From positions 89,795 through 153,794 of the forward strand of contig JAPCJR010000002.1 of assembly GCA_027886865.1 (NCBI GenBank): a stretch of DNA of 64,000 nt, read 5' to 3'. This document shows positions 25,828 through 33,168 of the stretch, one piece after another. This DNA is from Nitrososphaerota archaeon. Its GTDB lineage: Archaea > Thermoproteota > Nitrososphaeria > Nitrososphaerales > UBA183. Position numbers and translations under genes: made by a program. The notes under the pieces were generated by a model, which was not told the origin of the DNA, did not search any database, and worked only from the letters and a program-made list of their open reading frames with translations. Position 1 is the first letter of the stretch; each line of letters opens with the position of its first letter.

Positions 25828-26484
25828 ATGGAATTGGACCAAAAAATGCAGAACAAAGCGGAATACCACGGTACGACCACTGTGGGCCTTGTCTGCTCGG
25901 ATGGAGTCATCCTAGCGACTGACACGAGGGTCACCGCGGGAGGGTTCATCGCGCACAAGAGGGGCAAGAAGCTCCTGCAGGTGGACGAGAACATCGCAGT
26001 CACAATCTCAGGGGGCGTCGCCGACGCGCAGAACGTGGTCGACACGCTGAAGTATTACGCAAGGTCCTACAGGGTCGAGAGGGGGGTCCCCCTTCCCGTA
26101 AAGTCTGCCGCAAGGATCGTCTCCAACATCCTCTTCTCGTCTCGCTACTACCCATTCATCGCCTCGGTGCTAATCGGCGGGTACGACAGGGCCGGCGCTT
26201 CGCTATACAACCTTGATTTCTTCGGGTCCATACTGCCGCAGAAGGTTACTGCAACGGGTAGCGGCTCTCCCGTGGCGCTGGGAGTGCTCGAGGTCGGTTA
26301 TCAGGAGGGCATGAGCGTCGCAAAGGCAACCCCGGTGGCGGCGAACGCGATCATCGCGGCCATGAGGAGAAACGTATTCACGGGCGATCACTTCGACATC
26401 GCCATCATTGACAAGTCCGGGTTCAGAGAAGTCTCAGAGCAGGATAAGGAGAAGCTCCTAGCTCAGTTTTCGGGTCGCAGTTAG
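25828..26484 (+). CDS. psmB: Proteasome beta subunit, catalytically active
   Basis: 20S proteasome beta subunit of 218 residues. A 15-residue propeptide ends at Gly15 and Thr16 becomes Thr1 (YHGTTTVGL). The other active-site elements are present: Asp17 in LATDTRV, Lys33 in HKRGKKLLQV, and the GSGSPVALGVLE and DKSGF loops. It probably assembles with the inactive subunit at 20358. The next gene, fttA, follows after three bases. Confidence 0.95.
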   Translation: MELDQKMQNKAEYHGTTTVGLVCSDGVILATDTRVTAGGFIAHKRGKKLLQVDENIAVTISGGVADAQNVVDTLKYYARSYRVERGVPLPVKSAARIVSNILFSSRYYPFIASVLIGGYDRAGASLYNLDFFGSILPQKVTATGSGSPVALGVLEVGYQEGMSVAKATPVAANAIIAAMRRNVFTGDHFDIAIIDKSGFREVSEQDKEKLLAQFSGRS

Positions 26485-26487
26485 TCT

Positions 26488-28401
26488 TTGGCGCAAAAGG
26501 CAAGTCAAGTCAGTCTGATGAGCACGATACTGAAAAGCATCCCAGCGGAGGCTCAGATCACCAGGATCGAGTACGAGGGGCCCAGGATCGCGCTGTACAC
26601 GAAGAACCCCAGGTATCTCCACCAGAACAACTACATCATCTCCGAGATAGTCAACACGGTAAAGAAGAGGGTGGTCACCCGCACGGAGAAGTCGATCAGG
26701 AAGCAGGAGCAGGAAGTGAGGGCCATCCTCGACAAGACGATCCCCGTGGAGGCAGGGGCGTCCTACTACTTCTTCGATGACGCCACAGGAGAGATAACGG
26801 TGGAGGCGAACGTACCGCGGCTCCTCGCCTCCGAGAACGGGTTCGACATCGCGGGCCTGATGGAGCAGACGGGATGGAAGGTGAAGGTGAGGAAGGCGCC
26901 GCACATCGCCTCGAGCGCCATCCAGAGCATCTACTACGCCCTCAAGACGGGGGCCGACGAGCGCGAGCGCTTCTACAGGTCGCTGGGGGAGACGATATTC
27001 AGGCCGAGGTTCACGACGGCGGAGCAGATCACGGTCAAGGTACTGGGCGCAGGGCAGGAGGTCGGGAGGTCCTCGTTGCTCGTGGAGACCTCCGAGAGCA
27101 AGGTGCTGCTCGACGCCGGGATACATCCGGGCTCGAAGAACAACTGGGACGCGTACCCGAGGCTCGACTGGGCCGACATCAACCTCAACGAGCTCGACGC
27201 GGTGATAATCAGCCACGGCCACCTCGACCACATGGGGTTCCTCCCAGCGCTGTTCAAGTTCGGGTACGAGGGCCCCGTATACTGCACCGAGCCGACGCTC
27301 CCTCTGATGACGCTCCTCCAGAGCGACTACATCAAGATCGCACAGATCGAGGGAGGGAGGATACTATACGACCAGAAGGACATCAGGGACATGATCCAGC
27401 ACACCGTGACGCTGCAGTACGGGACCGTGACCGACGTCAGCCCCGACATCAAGCTGGTCTTCAACAACGCCGGCCACATACTCGGCTCCGCGACGGTCCA
27501 CCTTCACATAGGCGAGGGTGTGCACAACATCGTCTACACGGGCGACTACAAGTACGGCCGGACGCAGCTCTTCGATTCGGCCAGCTGGAACTACCCGAGG
27601 GTAGAGACGCTCATCACCGAGGGCACCTACGGGAACAAGGAGGACATCATGCCGCCTCGCGAAGAGGTGGAGATGAACTTCGTGAACGCCATCAACAGGA
27701 CGCTCTCGGAAGGCGGCAAGGTAATCATACCGATCCCGGCGGTGGGAAGGGCGCAGGAGATCATCCTGGTCCTTGACCACTACATGCGCAACAAGGTCCT
27801 CACCGAGGCGCCGGTCTTCCTGGAGGGGATGATCTCTGAAGCCACGGCCATACACGTATCCTATGCGGACTACCTTTCCAGGGAGCTCAGGAGCAAGATA
27901 CTGGAGCAGGGGATCAACCCGTTCGTCTCGGAGTACTTCACGTCCATCGAGCACCCGTCCGGCAGGGACGAGGCGCTAAGGGAAGGGCCGGCGGTCATCA
28001 TGGCGACCTCGGGCATGCTCGAGGGAGGCCCGGTACTGCAGTACTTCGAGCACGTCGCCCCCTCGGACAAGAATAAGATACTCTTCGTCTCATACCAAGT
28101 GCAGGGCACGCTTGGCAGGAGGGTGCTCGACGGCGCCCATCAGGCCAGCATGCTCGGCGACAACGGGAAGATCAAGATAATCGACGTCAACTGCCAGGTG
28201 CAGAAGGTCGACGGGTTCAGCGGCCACAGCGACTACAACCAGATAATCCGTTTCATCGGCAAGATGAGACCGAAGCTCCAGCAGGTCATCGTCGTGCACG
28301 GAGACAAGCGTAAGCTCGAGAACCTTGCCTACGTGATCCAGAGGATATACAGGGTACCGACCCTGAGACCGGCAGTGCAGGAAGCTATCAGAGTCTACTA
28401 G
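26488..28401 (+). CDS. fttA: Transcription termination ribonuclease FttA (aCPSF1)
   Basis: Archaeal CPSF73-like beta-CASP nuclease of 637 residues that cleaves nascent RNA to end transcription. Residues 1-150 form two KH-type RNA-binding domains, then the metallo-beta-lactamase domain with SHGHLDHMG, the YTGDYKYG region and GNKEDIMPPR, the beta-CASP insert with MATSGMLEGG, and the closing HSDYNQ and VVHGDK motifs. It starts three bases after psmB; TTG at 26488 or ATG at 26518. Termination in this organism is therefore expected at U-rich sites cut by this enzyme. Confidence 0.96.
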   Translation: MAQKASQVSLMSTILKSIPAEAQITRIEYEGPRIALYTKNPRYLHQNNYIISEIVNTVKKRVVTRTEKSIRKQEQEVRAILDKTIPVEAGASYYFFDDATGEITVEANVPRLLASENGFDIAGLMEQTGWKVKVRKAPHIASSAIQSIYYALKTGADERERFYRSLGETIFRPRFTTAEQITVKVLGAGQEVGRSSLLVETSESKVLLDAGIHPGSKNNWDAYPRLDWADINLNELDAVIISHGHLDHMGFLPALFKFGYEGPVYCTEPTLPLMTLLQSDYIKIAQIEGGRILYDQKDIRDMIQHTVTLQYGTVTDVSPDIKLVFNNAGHILGSATVHLHIGEGVHNIVYTGDYKYGRTQLFDSASWNYPRVETLITEGTYGNKEDIMPPREEVEMNFVNAINRTLSEGGKVIIPIPAVGRAQEIILVLDHYMRNKVLTEAPVFLEGMISEATAIHVSYADYLSRELRSKILEQGINPFVSEYFTSIEHPSGRDEALREGPAVIMATSGMLEGGPVLQYFEHVAPSDKNKILFVSYQVQGTLGRRVLDGAHQASMLGDNGKIKIIDVNCQVQKVDGFSGHSDYNQIIRFIGKMRPKLQQVIVVHGDKRKLENLAYVIQRIYRVPTLRPAVQEAIRVY

Positions 28402-28412
28402 ACTAAACTAGA

Positions 28413-28721
28413 TCAGGTCTCGGAGAGAGCGCCTCTCCAGATCCTGACGCCCGGAGGCGTTATCACGACCCGCTCCTCGCCTAGTCTGGCGATGTCTCCG
28501 CCTATGGAAGTCGCGAACTCGTAGAGCTGCTCCACCGCTCCCTTAAGCTCCTCAATGTTCTTCTGCGCAAGCGGGGTCACCCTCAGTATCACTATGACGC
28601 GGTTCGCCACGTCTTCCTGAATCTTAGGAATGTCATCCATGCTCTTCAACTGAAGCGCCTTCAGGAGGATGTCGCTCCCCTTCTGCTGGGAGTCCGTCTC
28701 TTCGCTCAACCCGGTTTCCAA
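28413..28721 (-). CDS. sepF: SepF-like cell-division protein
   Basis: A 102-residue protein with the archaeal SepF core: NRVIVILRVTPLAQKNIEEL, then a helix, GGDIARLGEERVVITPPGV and IW (quoted in parts). Archaeal SepF anchors FtsZ to the membrane. Here the first 30 residues are polar and acidic and do not form an evident amphipathic membrane-targeting helix, so membrane attachment is uncertain. TTG start at 28721. Presence of SepF suggests FtsZ-based division. Confidence 0.82.
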   Translation of the reverse strand: METGLSEETDSQQKGSDILLKALQLKSMDDIPKIQEDVANRVIVILRVTPLAQKNIEELKGAVEQLYEFATSIGGDIARLGEERVVITPPGVRIWRGALSET

Positions 28722-28784
28722 CTACTTGTTACACTGTGAAGCAATCCATTCCCCCTTTTAAACATAGATGAATCAATTGTCCAC

Positions 28785-29267
28785 TCAGATCTTCTTGAAC
28801 GATTCCCAAGCGCGGTCCCCGGCGTGGTGCAGGTTCTTCACGCAGTTCCCCTTGGTCATCCCGGCCATCTCGGAGCTCGGAACCAGGGACCGCCCCACCG
28901 CCAGGCCGCGCTCCTTTCCCAGGTCCCTTATCACCAGGAGCTTCTCCTTGTCCCCCCACTCGTCGAACTTCGATATCCCGGGCCGCATGACGTCGGCCCC
29001 CTTGAGGATGTATTTCACCGCCCCCTCGTCGATGTAGATGGACGGCAGCAGCCCTATCAGCGCCTTCGACCCCACGAACGGGAGGATGGTCTCTCCAAGC
29101 TGGACGAAGGTGAACCTCCCATCCACGACCAGGAACCTGACCCCTTCGTCGGGCTCGATTATCTCGACCTGCGCGGACCTGGGAACGTCGAGGGTGAGTC
29201 CGCACGACGTCTGGACCTTTTCGATGTAGTCCCGCGAGTCGTGCTTCGATGCAAAGTGTCTCTTCAA
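28785..29267 (-). CDS. PUA-domain RNA-binding protein (MCT-1/Tma20-like)
   Basis: A 160-residue protein with an N-terminal pre-PUA domain and a C-terminal PUA domain whose signature is IYIDEGAVKYILKGADVMRPGI (quoted in two parts: IYIDEGAVKYILKG and ADVMRPGI). Eukaryotic relatives MCT-1 and eIF2D act in translation initiation and recycling; a similar role is inferred. TTG at 29267 lies 28 bases after a TATA-like box. Confidence 0.85.
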   Translation of the reverse strand: MKRHFASKHDSRDYIEKVQTSCGLTLDVPRSAQVEIIEPDEGVRFLVVDGRFTFVQLGETILPFVGSKALIGLLPSIYIDEGAVKYILKGADVMRPGISKFDEWGDKEKLLVIRDLGKERGLAVGRSLVPSSEMAGMTKGNCVKNLHHAGDRAWESFKKI

Positions 29268-29290
29268 TCTCGAGTTAGAGCACCCATCAG

Positions 29291-29300
29291 TTTAATAAAG
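29291..29300. promoter_or_regulatory. TATA-like element between divergent PUA and LSm genes
   Basis: TTTAATAAAG, centred 28 bases before the PUA gene start (minus) and 42 bases before the LSm ATG (plus). It is the only AT-rich element in this 70-bp divergent spacer and may serve both. Confidence 0.5.
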
Positions 29301-29337
29301 CCACTCTCACATCCCCACCAAACACCAGTGATTCTTG

Positions 29338-29568
29338 ATGTCCGTCGACATGGCAATCAAGGTACTAGACCAGAGCCTCGGGAAGATAGTCCTCATCAAG
29401 CTCAAGGGGAGCAAGGTGATACGAGGCTCGCTTCAGGGCTTCGACCAGCACATGAACCTCTCGCTAGAGAACGCTGAAGAGGTATCCGAGGACGGCAAGT
29501 CGACGACGCTGGGTACGCTCATCGTAAGGGGAGACAACATCATAATGATCTCTCCGCCTCCCAACTAA
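29338..29568 (+). CDS. LSm/Sm-like RNA-binding protein
   Basis: A 76-residue Sm protein with the Sm1 motif (IVLIKLKGSKVIRGSLQGFD, HMNLSLENAEE) and Sm2 (TLIVRGDNIIMI). It forms a heptameric ring that binds U-rich RNA. ATG at 29338; a TTG one codon earlier is also open. The pattern is close to LSm proteins of Thermoproteota. Confidence 0.95.
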   Translation: MSVDMAIKVLDQSLGKIVLIKLKGSKVIRGSLQGFDQHMNLSLENAEEVSEDGKSTTLGTLIVRGDNIIMISPPPN

Positions 29569-29627
29569 CTGAGCTGAGCTCCTAACCTTATATGCCCATT
29601 CGGGCGATATTGATAGCGCCGGCTACC

Positions 29628-30341
29628 TTGTCACTCGATCCAACCACGCTCGCCCTGGGGGTAGCAGGGGGCGCTGCAGTGGGAATCGCGGTTTCATATT
29701 TCGTGTTCTTCAACAGGGCGGGAAAGACCAAGGTCCAGGTCGTCCAGAGGGACTCCTCAGGCCAGCTGCGCAAGAAGACCATCACCACAGACGAGTTGGA
29801 CGCCTCGAAGAGGGAGATGCGGACGCTAATCCTAGAAAGAGACCTCCTCTCGTCCGCCCTCACCAAGGTCTACGAGGCGGAGAGCGACGGCCAGATAACC
29901 AGGGAGGAGAGGGAGATGATCGCGCGCAGGTACAGCTCGCAGATCAGGGAGTTCGAGGCGAAGCTCAGGGACAAGGAGCTCGTCGTCGAGGTCGGAGAGC
30001 TCGAGCGGCTGAGGGACGAGCTCGTTTCGCTATTCAGGGAGAAGATACAGAACATCGAGTCGCGCCTCGACCAGTCGAGAGAAAGACTCCAGCCTATGCG
30101 CCAGGAGCTCAGGCCCGAGCCGCCGAGGACCGCCCGAACAGCCGCACCCACCCCGACCAGTTCGGCCGTCTCCGCGATGACCCCGACCGACGACCTCGAG
30201 AGGGCCATCGAGAGGAAGGCACCGGCCAAGAGGGACGAGAGCGACGGGGAGAAGAGGGTCAAGGCGCTGCGGGACGAGGTCATGGACGCGCTAGCCAAGC
30301 TCGAGCAGATAGACACAAGGAAAGAGAACGACCAAGCTTGA
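29628..30341 (+). CDS. Membrane-anchored coiled-coil protein of unknown function
   Basis: About 237 residues from TTG at 29628. A single membrane helix lies near the N-terminus (LALGVAGGAAVGIAVSYFVF), followed by a long charged coiled coil (about residues 60-150), a Pro/Ala/Thr-rich linker and a second short charged helix. The ATG at 29592 overlaps a TATATG element that itself looks like the promoter, so I prefer TTG at 29610 or 29628. It is coupled to rpiA by a TTGA overlap. I do not recognise the family; a scaffold or surface-structure role is only a guess. Confidence 0.65.
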   Translation: MSLDPTTLALGVAGGAAVGIAVSYFVFFNRAGKTKVQVVQRDSSGQLRKKTITTDELDASKREMRTLILERDLLSSALTKVYEAESDGQITREEREMIARRYSSQIREFEAKLRDKELVVEVGELERLRDELVSLFREKIQNIESRLDQSRERLQPMRQELRPEPPRTARTAAPTPTSSAVSAMTPTDDLERAIERKAPAKRDESDGEKRVKALRDEVMDALAKLEQIDTRKENDQA

Positions 30342-31039
30342 AGGACGGCAGAGCGGCTAGCCTCGAGAAGGTCGGCATCGCCATAGCCGAGAGGATGAGG
30401 GACGGGTCCTTGGTCGGTCTTGGCAGCGGGACCACGATGGCCAGCCTCCTACCCACGATATCCAAGCGGCTCAAGAAGCGCGGGGTCAGGGTCAGATGGG
30501 TCCCGACCTCGCTGCAGATAGCACTCGTCGCCCAATCGATGCGCGAAGAGACATCGATCATGGACAAGCCCGCTCTCGACCTCGTCGTCGACGGGGCCGA
30601 CCAGGTGGACGCGAGCCTGAACCTGATCAAGGGCGGCGGCGGGGCGCTCTTCCGCGAGAAGGTGCTGATCAGCAACACCAAGAGGACGTTCATTGTGGTC
30701 GACGAGAAGAAGCTCGCGATGAAGCTCTGTGAGGGCGGGGTACGCGTCCCCGTTGAGGCGCACCCGTTCGCAAGGGTGCCCGTCGCCGAGGGCCTCCAGT
30801 CGCTCGGCGGGGAGCCGAGGCTCAGGCTGGGCGATAGGGGCTTTCCGTACTATACGGAGAACGGCAACCTGGTCTTCGACACGCTCTTCAAACCGACCGC
30901 CAACCCCGCCACCCTCGAGAGGGAGATCAAGTCGCTCGCGGGGGTGATCGAGTCGGGGATATTCACTCCCAGGCCCATCGAGGTCTTCGTGCTCAAGGAG
31001 GACGGAAGCTACGGGTCGAAGAAGAACTCCCGCGACTGA
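30338..31039 (+). CDS. rpiA: Ribose-5-phosphate isomerase A
   Basis: Interconverts ribose-5-phosphate and ribulose-5-phosphate. The 233 residues hold VGLGSGTTMA, the catalytic LVVDGADQVDASLNLIKGGG (Asp and Lys) and GALFREK. TTG at 30338 overlaps the TGA of the coiled-coil gene. It would supply pentoses for nucleotides in an organism that probably lacks a full oxidative pentose phosphate pathway. Confidence 0.95.
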   Translation: MKDGRAASLEKVGIAIAERMRDGSLVGLGSGTTMASLLPTISKRLKKRGVRVRWVPTSLQIALVAQSMREETSIMDKPALDLVVDGADQVDASLNLIKGGGGALFREKVLISNTKRTFIVVDEKKLAMKLCEGGVRVPVEAHPFARVPVAEGLQSLGGEPRLRLGDRGFPYYTENGNLVFDTLFKPTANPATLEREIKSLAGVIESGIFTPRPIEVFVLKEDGSYGSKKNSRD

Positions 31040-31086
31040 GGACAAATTTATATCAGGGATGACGAAGGTGCTCAAAGAACACTGAA

Positions 31087-31515
31087 ATGGTTCATGAAGT
31101 CGACTACAAGACCAAGGCCATAGACCCTAATTTCATGCAGAAGCCGGAGGAGTTTCCCCAGACCGGCGAGCACGTCGCTCACAAGGTATTCGCCTATGGA
31201 AAGGATAGGCTCGACGCCGACGGAAAGCCATACCCGACCAAGCACGGCATCCACGGGTCGTTGGTGGCGGTCGACTTCGAGGCGTGTATAGCGGACGGTG
31301 TGTGCATGGACGTCTGCCCGGTCTTCGTGTTCGAGTGGCTGCTCAACCCAGGACAGTCCGGTACGGGCAAGGAGAAGCAGGTAGCGCCAGGGACGCCCGA
31401 ATGGGACCAGTACAGGACGGACAAGTCCGACCCGACACGCGAGGCGGACTGCATATTCTGCATGGCGTGTGAAACCAGCTGCCCGACACAGGCCATCAAG
31501 ATAACTCAGCCTTAG
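31087..31515 (+). CDS. Zinc-containing seven-iron ferredoxin
   Basis: A 142-residue ferredoxin of the type known from Sulfolobales, Thermoplasmata and related archaea. The N-terminal extension carries several histidines (TGEHVAHKVFAYG, TKHGIHG) that would bind Zn with a C-terminal Asp. The first cluster motif is CIADGVCMDVCP, with Asp in place of one Cys and so probably 3Fe-4S; the second, CIFCMACETSCP, is a 4Fe-4S motif. It likely accepts electrons from 2-oxoacid oxidoreductases. Confidence 0.93.
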   Translation: MVHEVDYKTKAIDPNFMQKPEEFPQTGEHVAHKVFAYGKDRLDADGKPYPTKHGIHGSLVAVDFEACIADGVCMDVCPVFVFEWLLNPGQSGTGKEKQVAPGTPEWDQYRTDKSDPTREADCIFCMACETSCPTQAIKITQP

Positions 31516-31525
31516 AATAGCAAGC

Positions 31526-32602
31526 TTAGTGATGTGCGAGAAAGTCTGTTTCTGCCTGGCTCGTGCACTGAGAGACCTGTTCATCAAAGGATTTCCTTAG
31601 ACTCGCTGCAGCGTCCTCTACTTTCCCCCAGAGTTCGCCTTTAGTGACCGATAGCATAAGCTGCTTGGTTTGCACTTTTTCCTCGTGGCGGAGCGGAAGC
31701 CGCTGAAGGAGTGATTGTGCCTCGTCGAATCTCGACACCAAGACCCTCCAATACGCTTTCCGCATGACTATGTGAAAGCCTTTCGAGACGTATCCGGGCT
31801 CTTTGTCGAGATATGGCTTGAGCGGTTTGCATCCGAGTTTTGCCAGGCATTGATATGCGAACTCGATGAGGTCAAGGTCTGTGTTGTGGATCGCCACCCA
31901 CAGCAGAGTCGTCTTTCCGTGATTGGGATAGACTCGGATGTTGCCTTCAGCGTCAACCAGCCCTGCCAAGTAGGCGAGCATGGTGCTCTCCTCGTCCATC
32001 ACCCATTTTCTACACACATCACGAGCGTCAATGAGAAATGCGAAGCTTTTGTCTAGTATCGCTTGGAGATTCCACTCGTATGTTTTTGTGTCCTTCTTGT
32101 ATCGCGGATTCTTGTAGACATGACCGTATGGGCTGAACAAGTCTGTGAAGAGATTGATTAGGGCAGGGTGCGTGGTGCTTGTCGATACGCGAGTAACGTC
32201 GCCGAAGGGGGTACAGGCAGAAAAGTCTCCATGTTTCAGTCCCAACAGGTAGGCCTTGTCCTGGTTCGTACCATTGAAGGGCCGCCGTTCATATTTGCGA
32301 ACCTTCTTGTGAATCCCGGCTAGACGAGCTTCCTCAAAATCTCTCGGTCGAATCCCGACCTGCCGGGCTAGCCAGCTCGTGTACCCTGAAGTCTTGTTTC
32401 CGATGAGCTTGGCCATGTCACTGAGTGACATTCCCTTCTCGATATGGTTCCGCCTGATGAATCCGCGTATCCACTCCTTGGTCTCCTCGTCCAGGTACTT
32501 GATGCTCAGGCCGGGCGTACGGAGCAGCTCTATGATGCTGTCGTCGTCCACCGCCGTGTCCTCGGGCTGCTCCGACATCTCAGAATCAAGCCCTTGCGCC
32601 AT
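31526..32602 (-). CDS. Free-standing LAGLIDADG homing endonuclease-like protein
   Basis: A 358-residue protein with an N-terminal helical, helix-turn-helix-like segment (about residues 40-90) and two LAGLIDADG-type motifs: YLLGLKHGDFSA near 117 and LAGLVDAEGNI near 211, both keeping the acidic residue. There is no intein splice junction and no host protein on either side. Base composition is visibly lower in GC than that of neighbouring genes, which suggests transfer. ATG at 32602. It lies between the ferredoxin and the MarR operator. Confidence 0.83.
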   Translation of the reverse strand: MAQGLDSEMSEQPEDTAVDDDSIIELLRTPGLSIKYLDEETKEWIRGFIRRNHIEKGMSLSDMAKLIGNKTSGYTSWLARQVGIRPRDFEEARLAGIHKKVRKYERRPFNGTNQDKAYLLGLKHGDFSACTPFGDVTRVSTSTTHPALINLFTDLFSPYGHVYKNPRYKKDTKTYEWNLQAILDKSFAFLIDARDVCRKWVMDEESTMLAYLAGLVDAEGNIRVYPNHGKTTLLWVAIHNTDLDLIEFAYQCLAKLGCKPLKPYLDKEPGYVSKGFHIVMRKAYWRVLVSRFDEAQSLLQRLPLRHEEKVQTKQLMLSVTKGELWGKVEDAAASLRKSFDEQVSQCTSQAETDFLAHH

Positions 32603-32627
32603 ATAAGCGCCAACCGGCGACGCTAAG

Positions 32628-32640
32628 AATCATAATGATT
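32628..32640. promoter_or_regulatory. Perfect 13-bp palindrome in the marR / endonuclease divergent spacer
   Basis: AATCATAATGATT is a perfect palindrome around a central A and abuts the shared TATA element (32640-32645). It differs in sequence from the three CCTAA-N3-TTAGG-type sites next to it. Confidence 0.45.
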
Positions 32641-32645
32641 ATATA
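32640..32645 (+). promoter_or_regulatory. TATA box for the marR-MFS operon
   Basis: TATATA, about 31 bases before the GTG at 32674; it could also serve the divergent endonuclease gene. Confidence 0.5.
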
Positions 32646-32646
32646 C

Positions 32647-32691
32647 CCTAAGTATTAGGCCGCCTAATGATTAGTGTTCCTAATGATTACG
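32647..32691. promoter_or_regulatory. Three-site MarR operator, 16-bp period
   Basis: Three 13-bp sites start at 32647, 32663 and 32679: CCTAAGTATTAGG (perfect palindrome), CCTAATGATTAGT and CCTAATGATTACG. Exactly 16 bp separate successive starts. They run from just after the TATA box across the expected transcription start and the first codons of marR, where a bound regulator would block transcription. Autoregulation by the encoded MarR protein is inferred. Confidence 0.75.
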
Positions 32692-33168
32692 ACATCTGGC
32701 GACGGACAGAACCGACTTTCCTCGGATGCCGAACAGCTCGCCGAGTCGATACAGGACGTCATCCTGTCCGTGCTCCGTCACATACAACCGATGGTGGAGG
32801 CCGAGGGGATCTCGAAGCCTCAGTTCCTGACCATGCACGTGCTGTCCAGTCTGGAACCGGCGTCCGTCAGCACCGTCGCGAGGCACCTTGCGGTCAAAGC
32901 ACCCACGGCGTGCGTGACGGTCGACCAACTGGAGGCGGCCGGGCTCGTCAAGCGACAGCGTTCCGAGCGCGACCATCGCACCGTGGAGTTGTCCCTCACG
33001 CCCAAGGGTCGCAGGGTAGAAGCCCGCGTCTGGTCCCAGATAGGACAGAGGGTGGCCCATGCAGCACGCGGCCTTCCGCACGAGGATGTCGCCGCGACGG
33101 TCCGTGTCGTCCGCGAGCTGAACCACAGGCTCCAGCCTATTGCGGTCTCCAGGGGAGTAAAGGCATGA
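32674..33168 (+). CDS. MarR-family transcriptional regulator
   Basis: A 164-residue winged-helix regulator. The recognition region is VSTVARHLAVKAPTACVTVDQL and the wing is LVKRQRSERDHRTVELSLTPKG (both quoted in parts of up to 20 residues: RSERDHRTVELSLTPKG). GTG at 32674 or ATG at 32683. Its stop overlaps the ATG of the MFS transporter gene (ATGA), so the pair forms a classic regulator-efflux operon. Arginine codons are mainly CGN, unlike the AGG-rich neighbours, suggesting acquisition from bacteria. Confidence 0.88.
   Translation: MFLMITTSGDGQNRLSSDAEQLAESIQDVILSVLRHIQPMVEAEGISKPQFLTMHVLSSLEPASVSTVARHLAVKAPTACVTVDQLEAAGLVKRQRSERDHRTVELSLTPKGRRVEARVWSQIGQRVAHAARGLPHEDVAATVRVVRELNHRLQPIAVSRGVKA

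Noticed and set aside
32667..33164. 166-codon N-terminal extension of the MFS transporter
   Set aside because: It is the marR gene read in another frame; the ATG at 33165 overlaps the marR stop in the usual ATGA manner.
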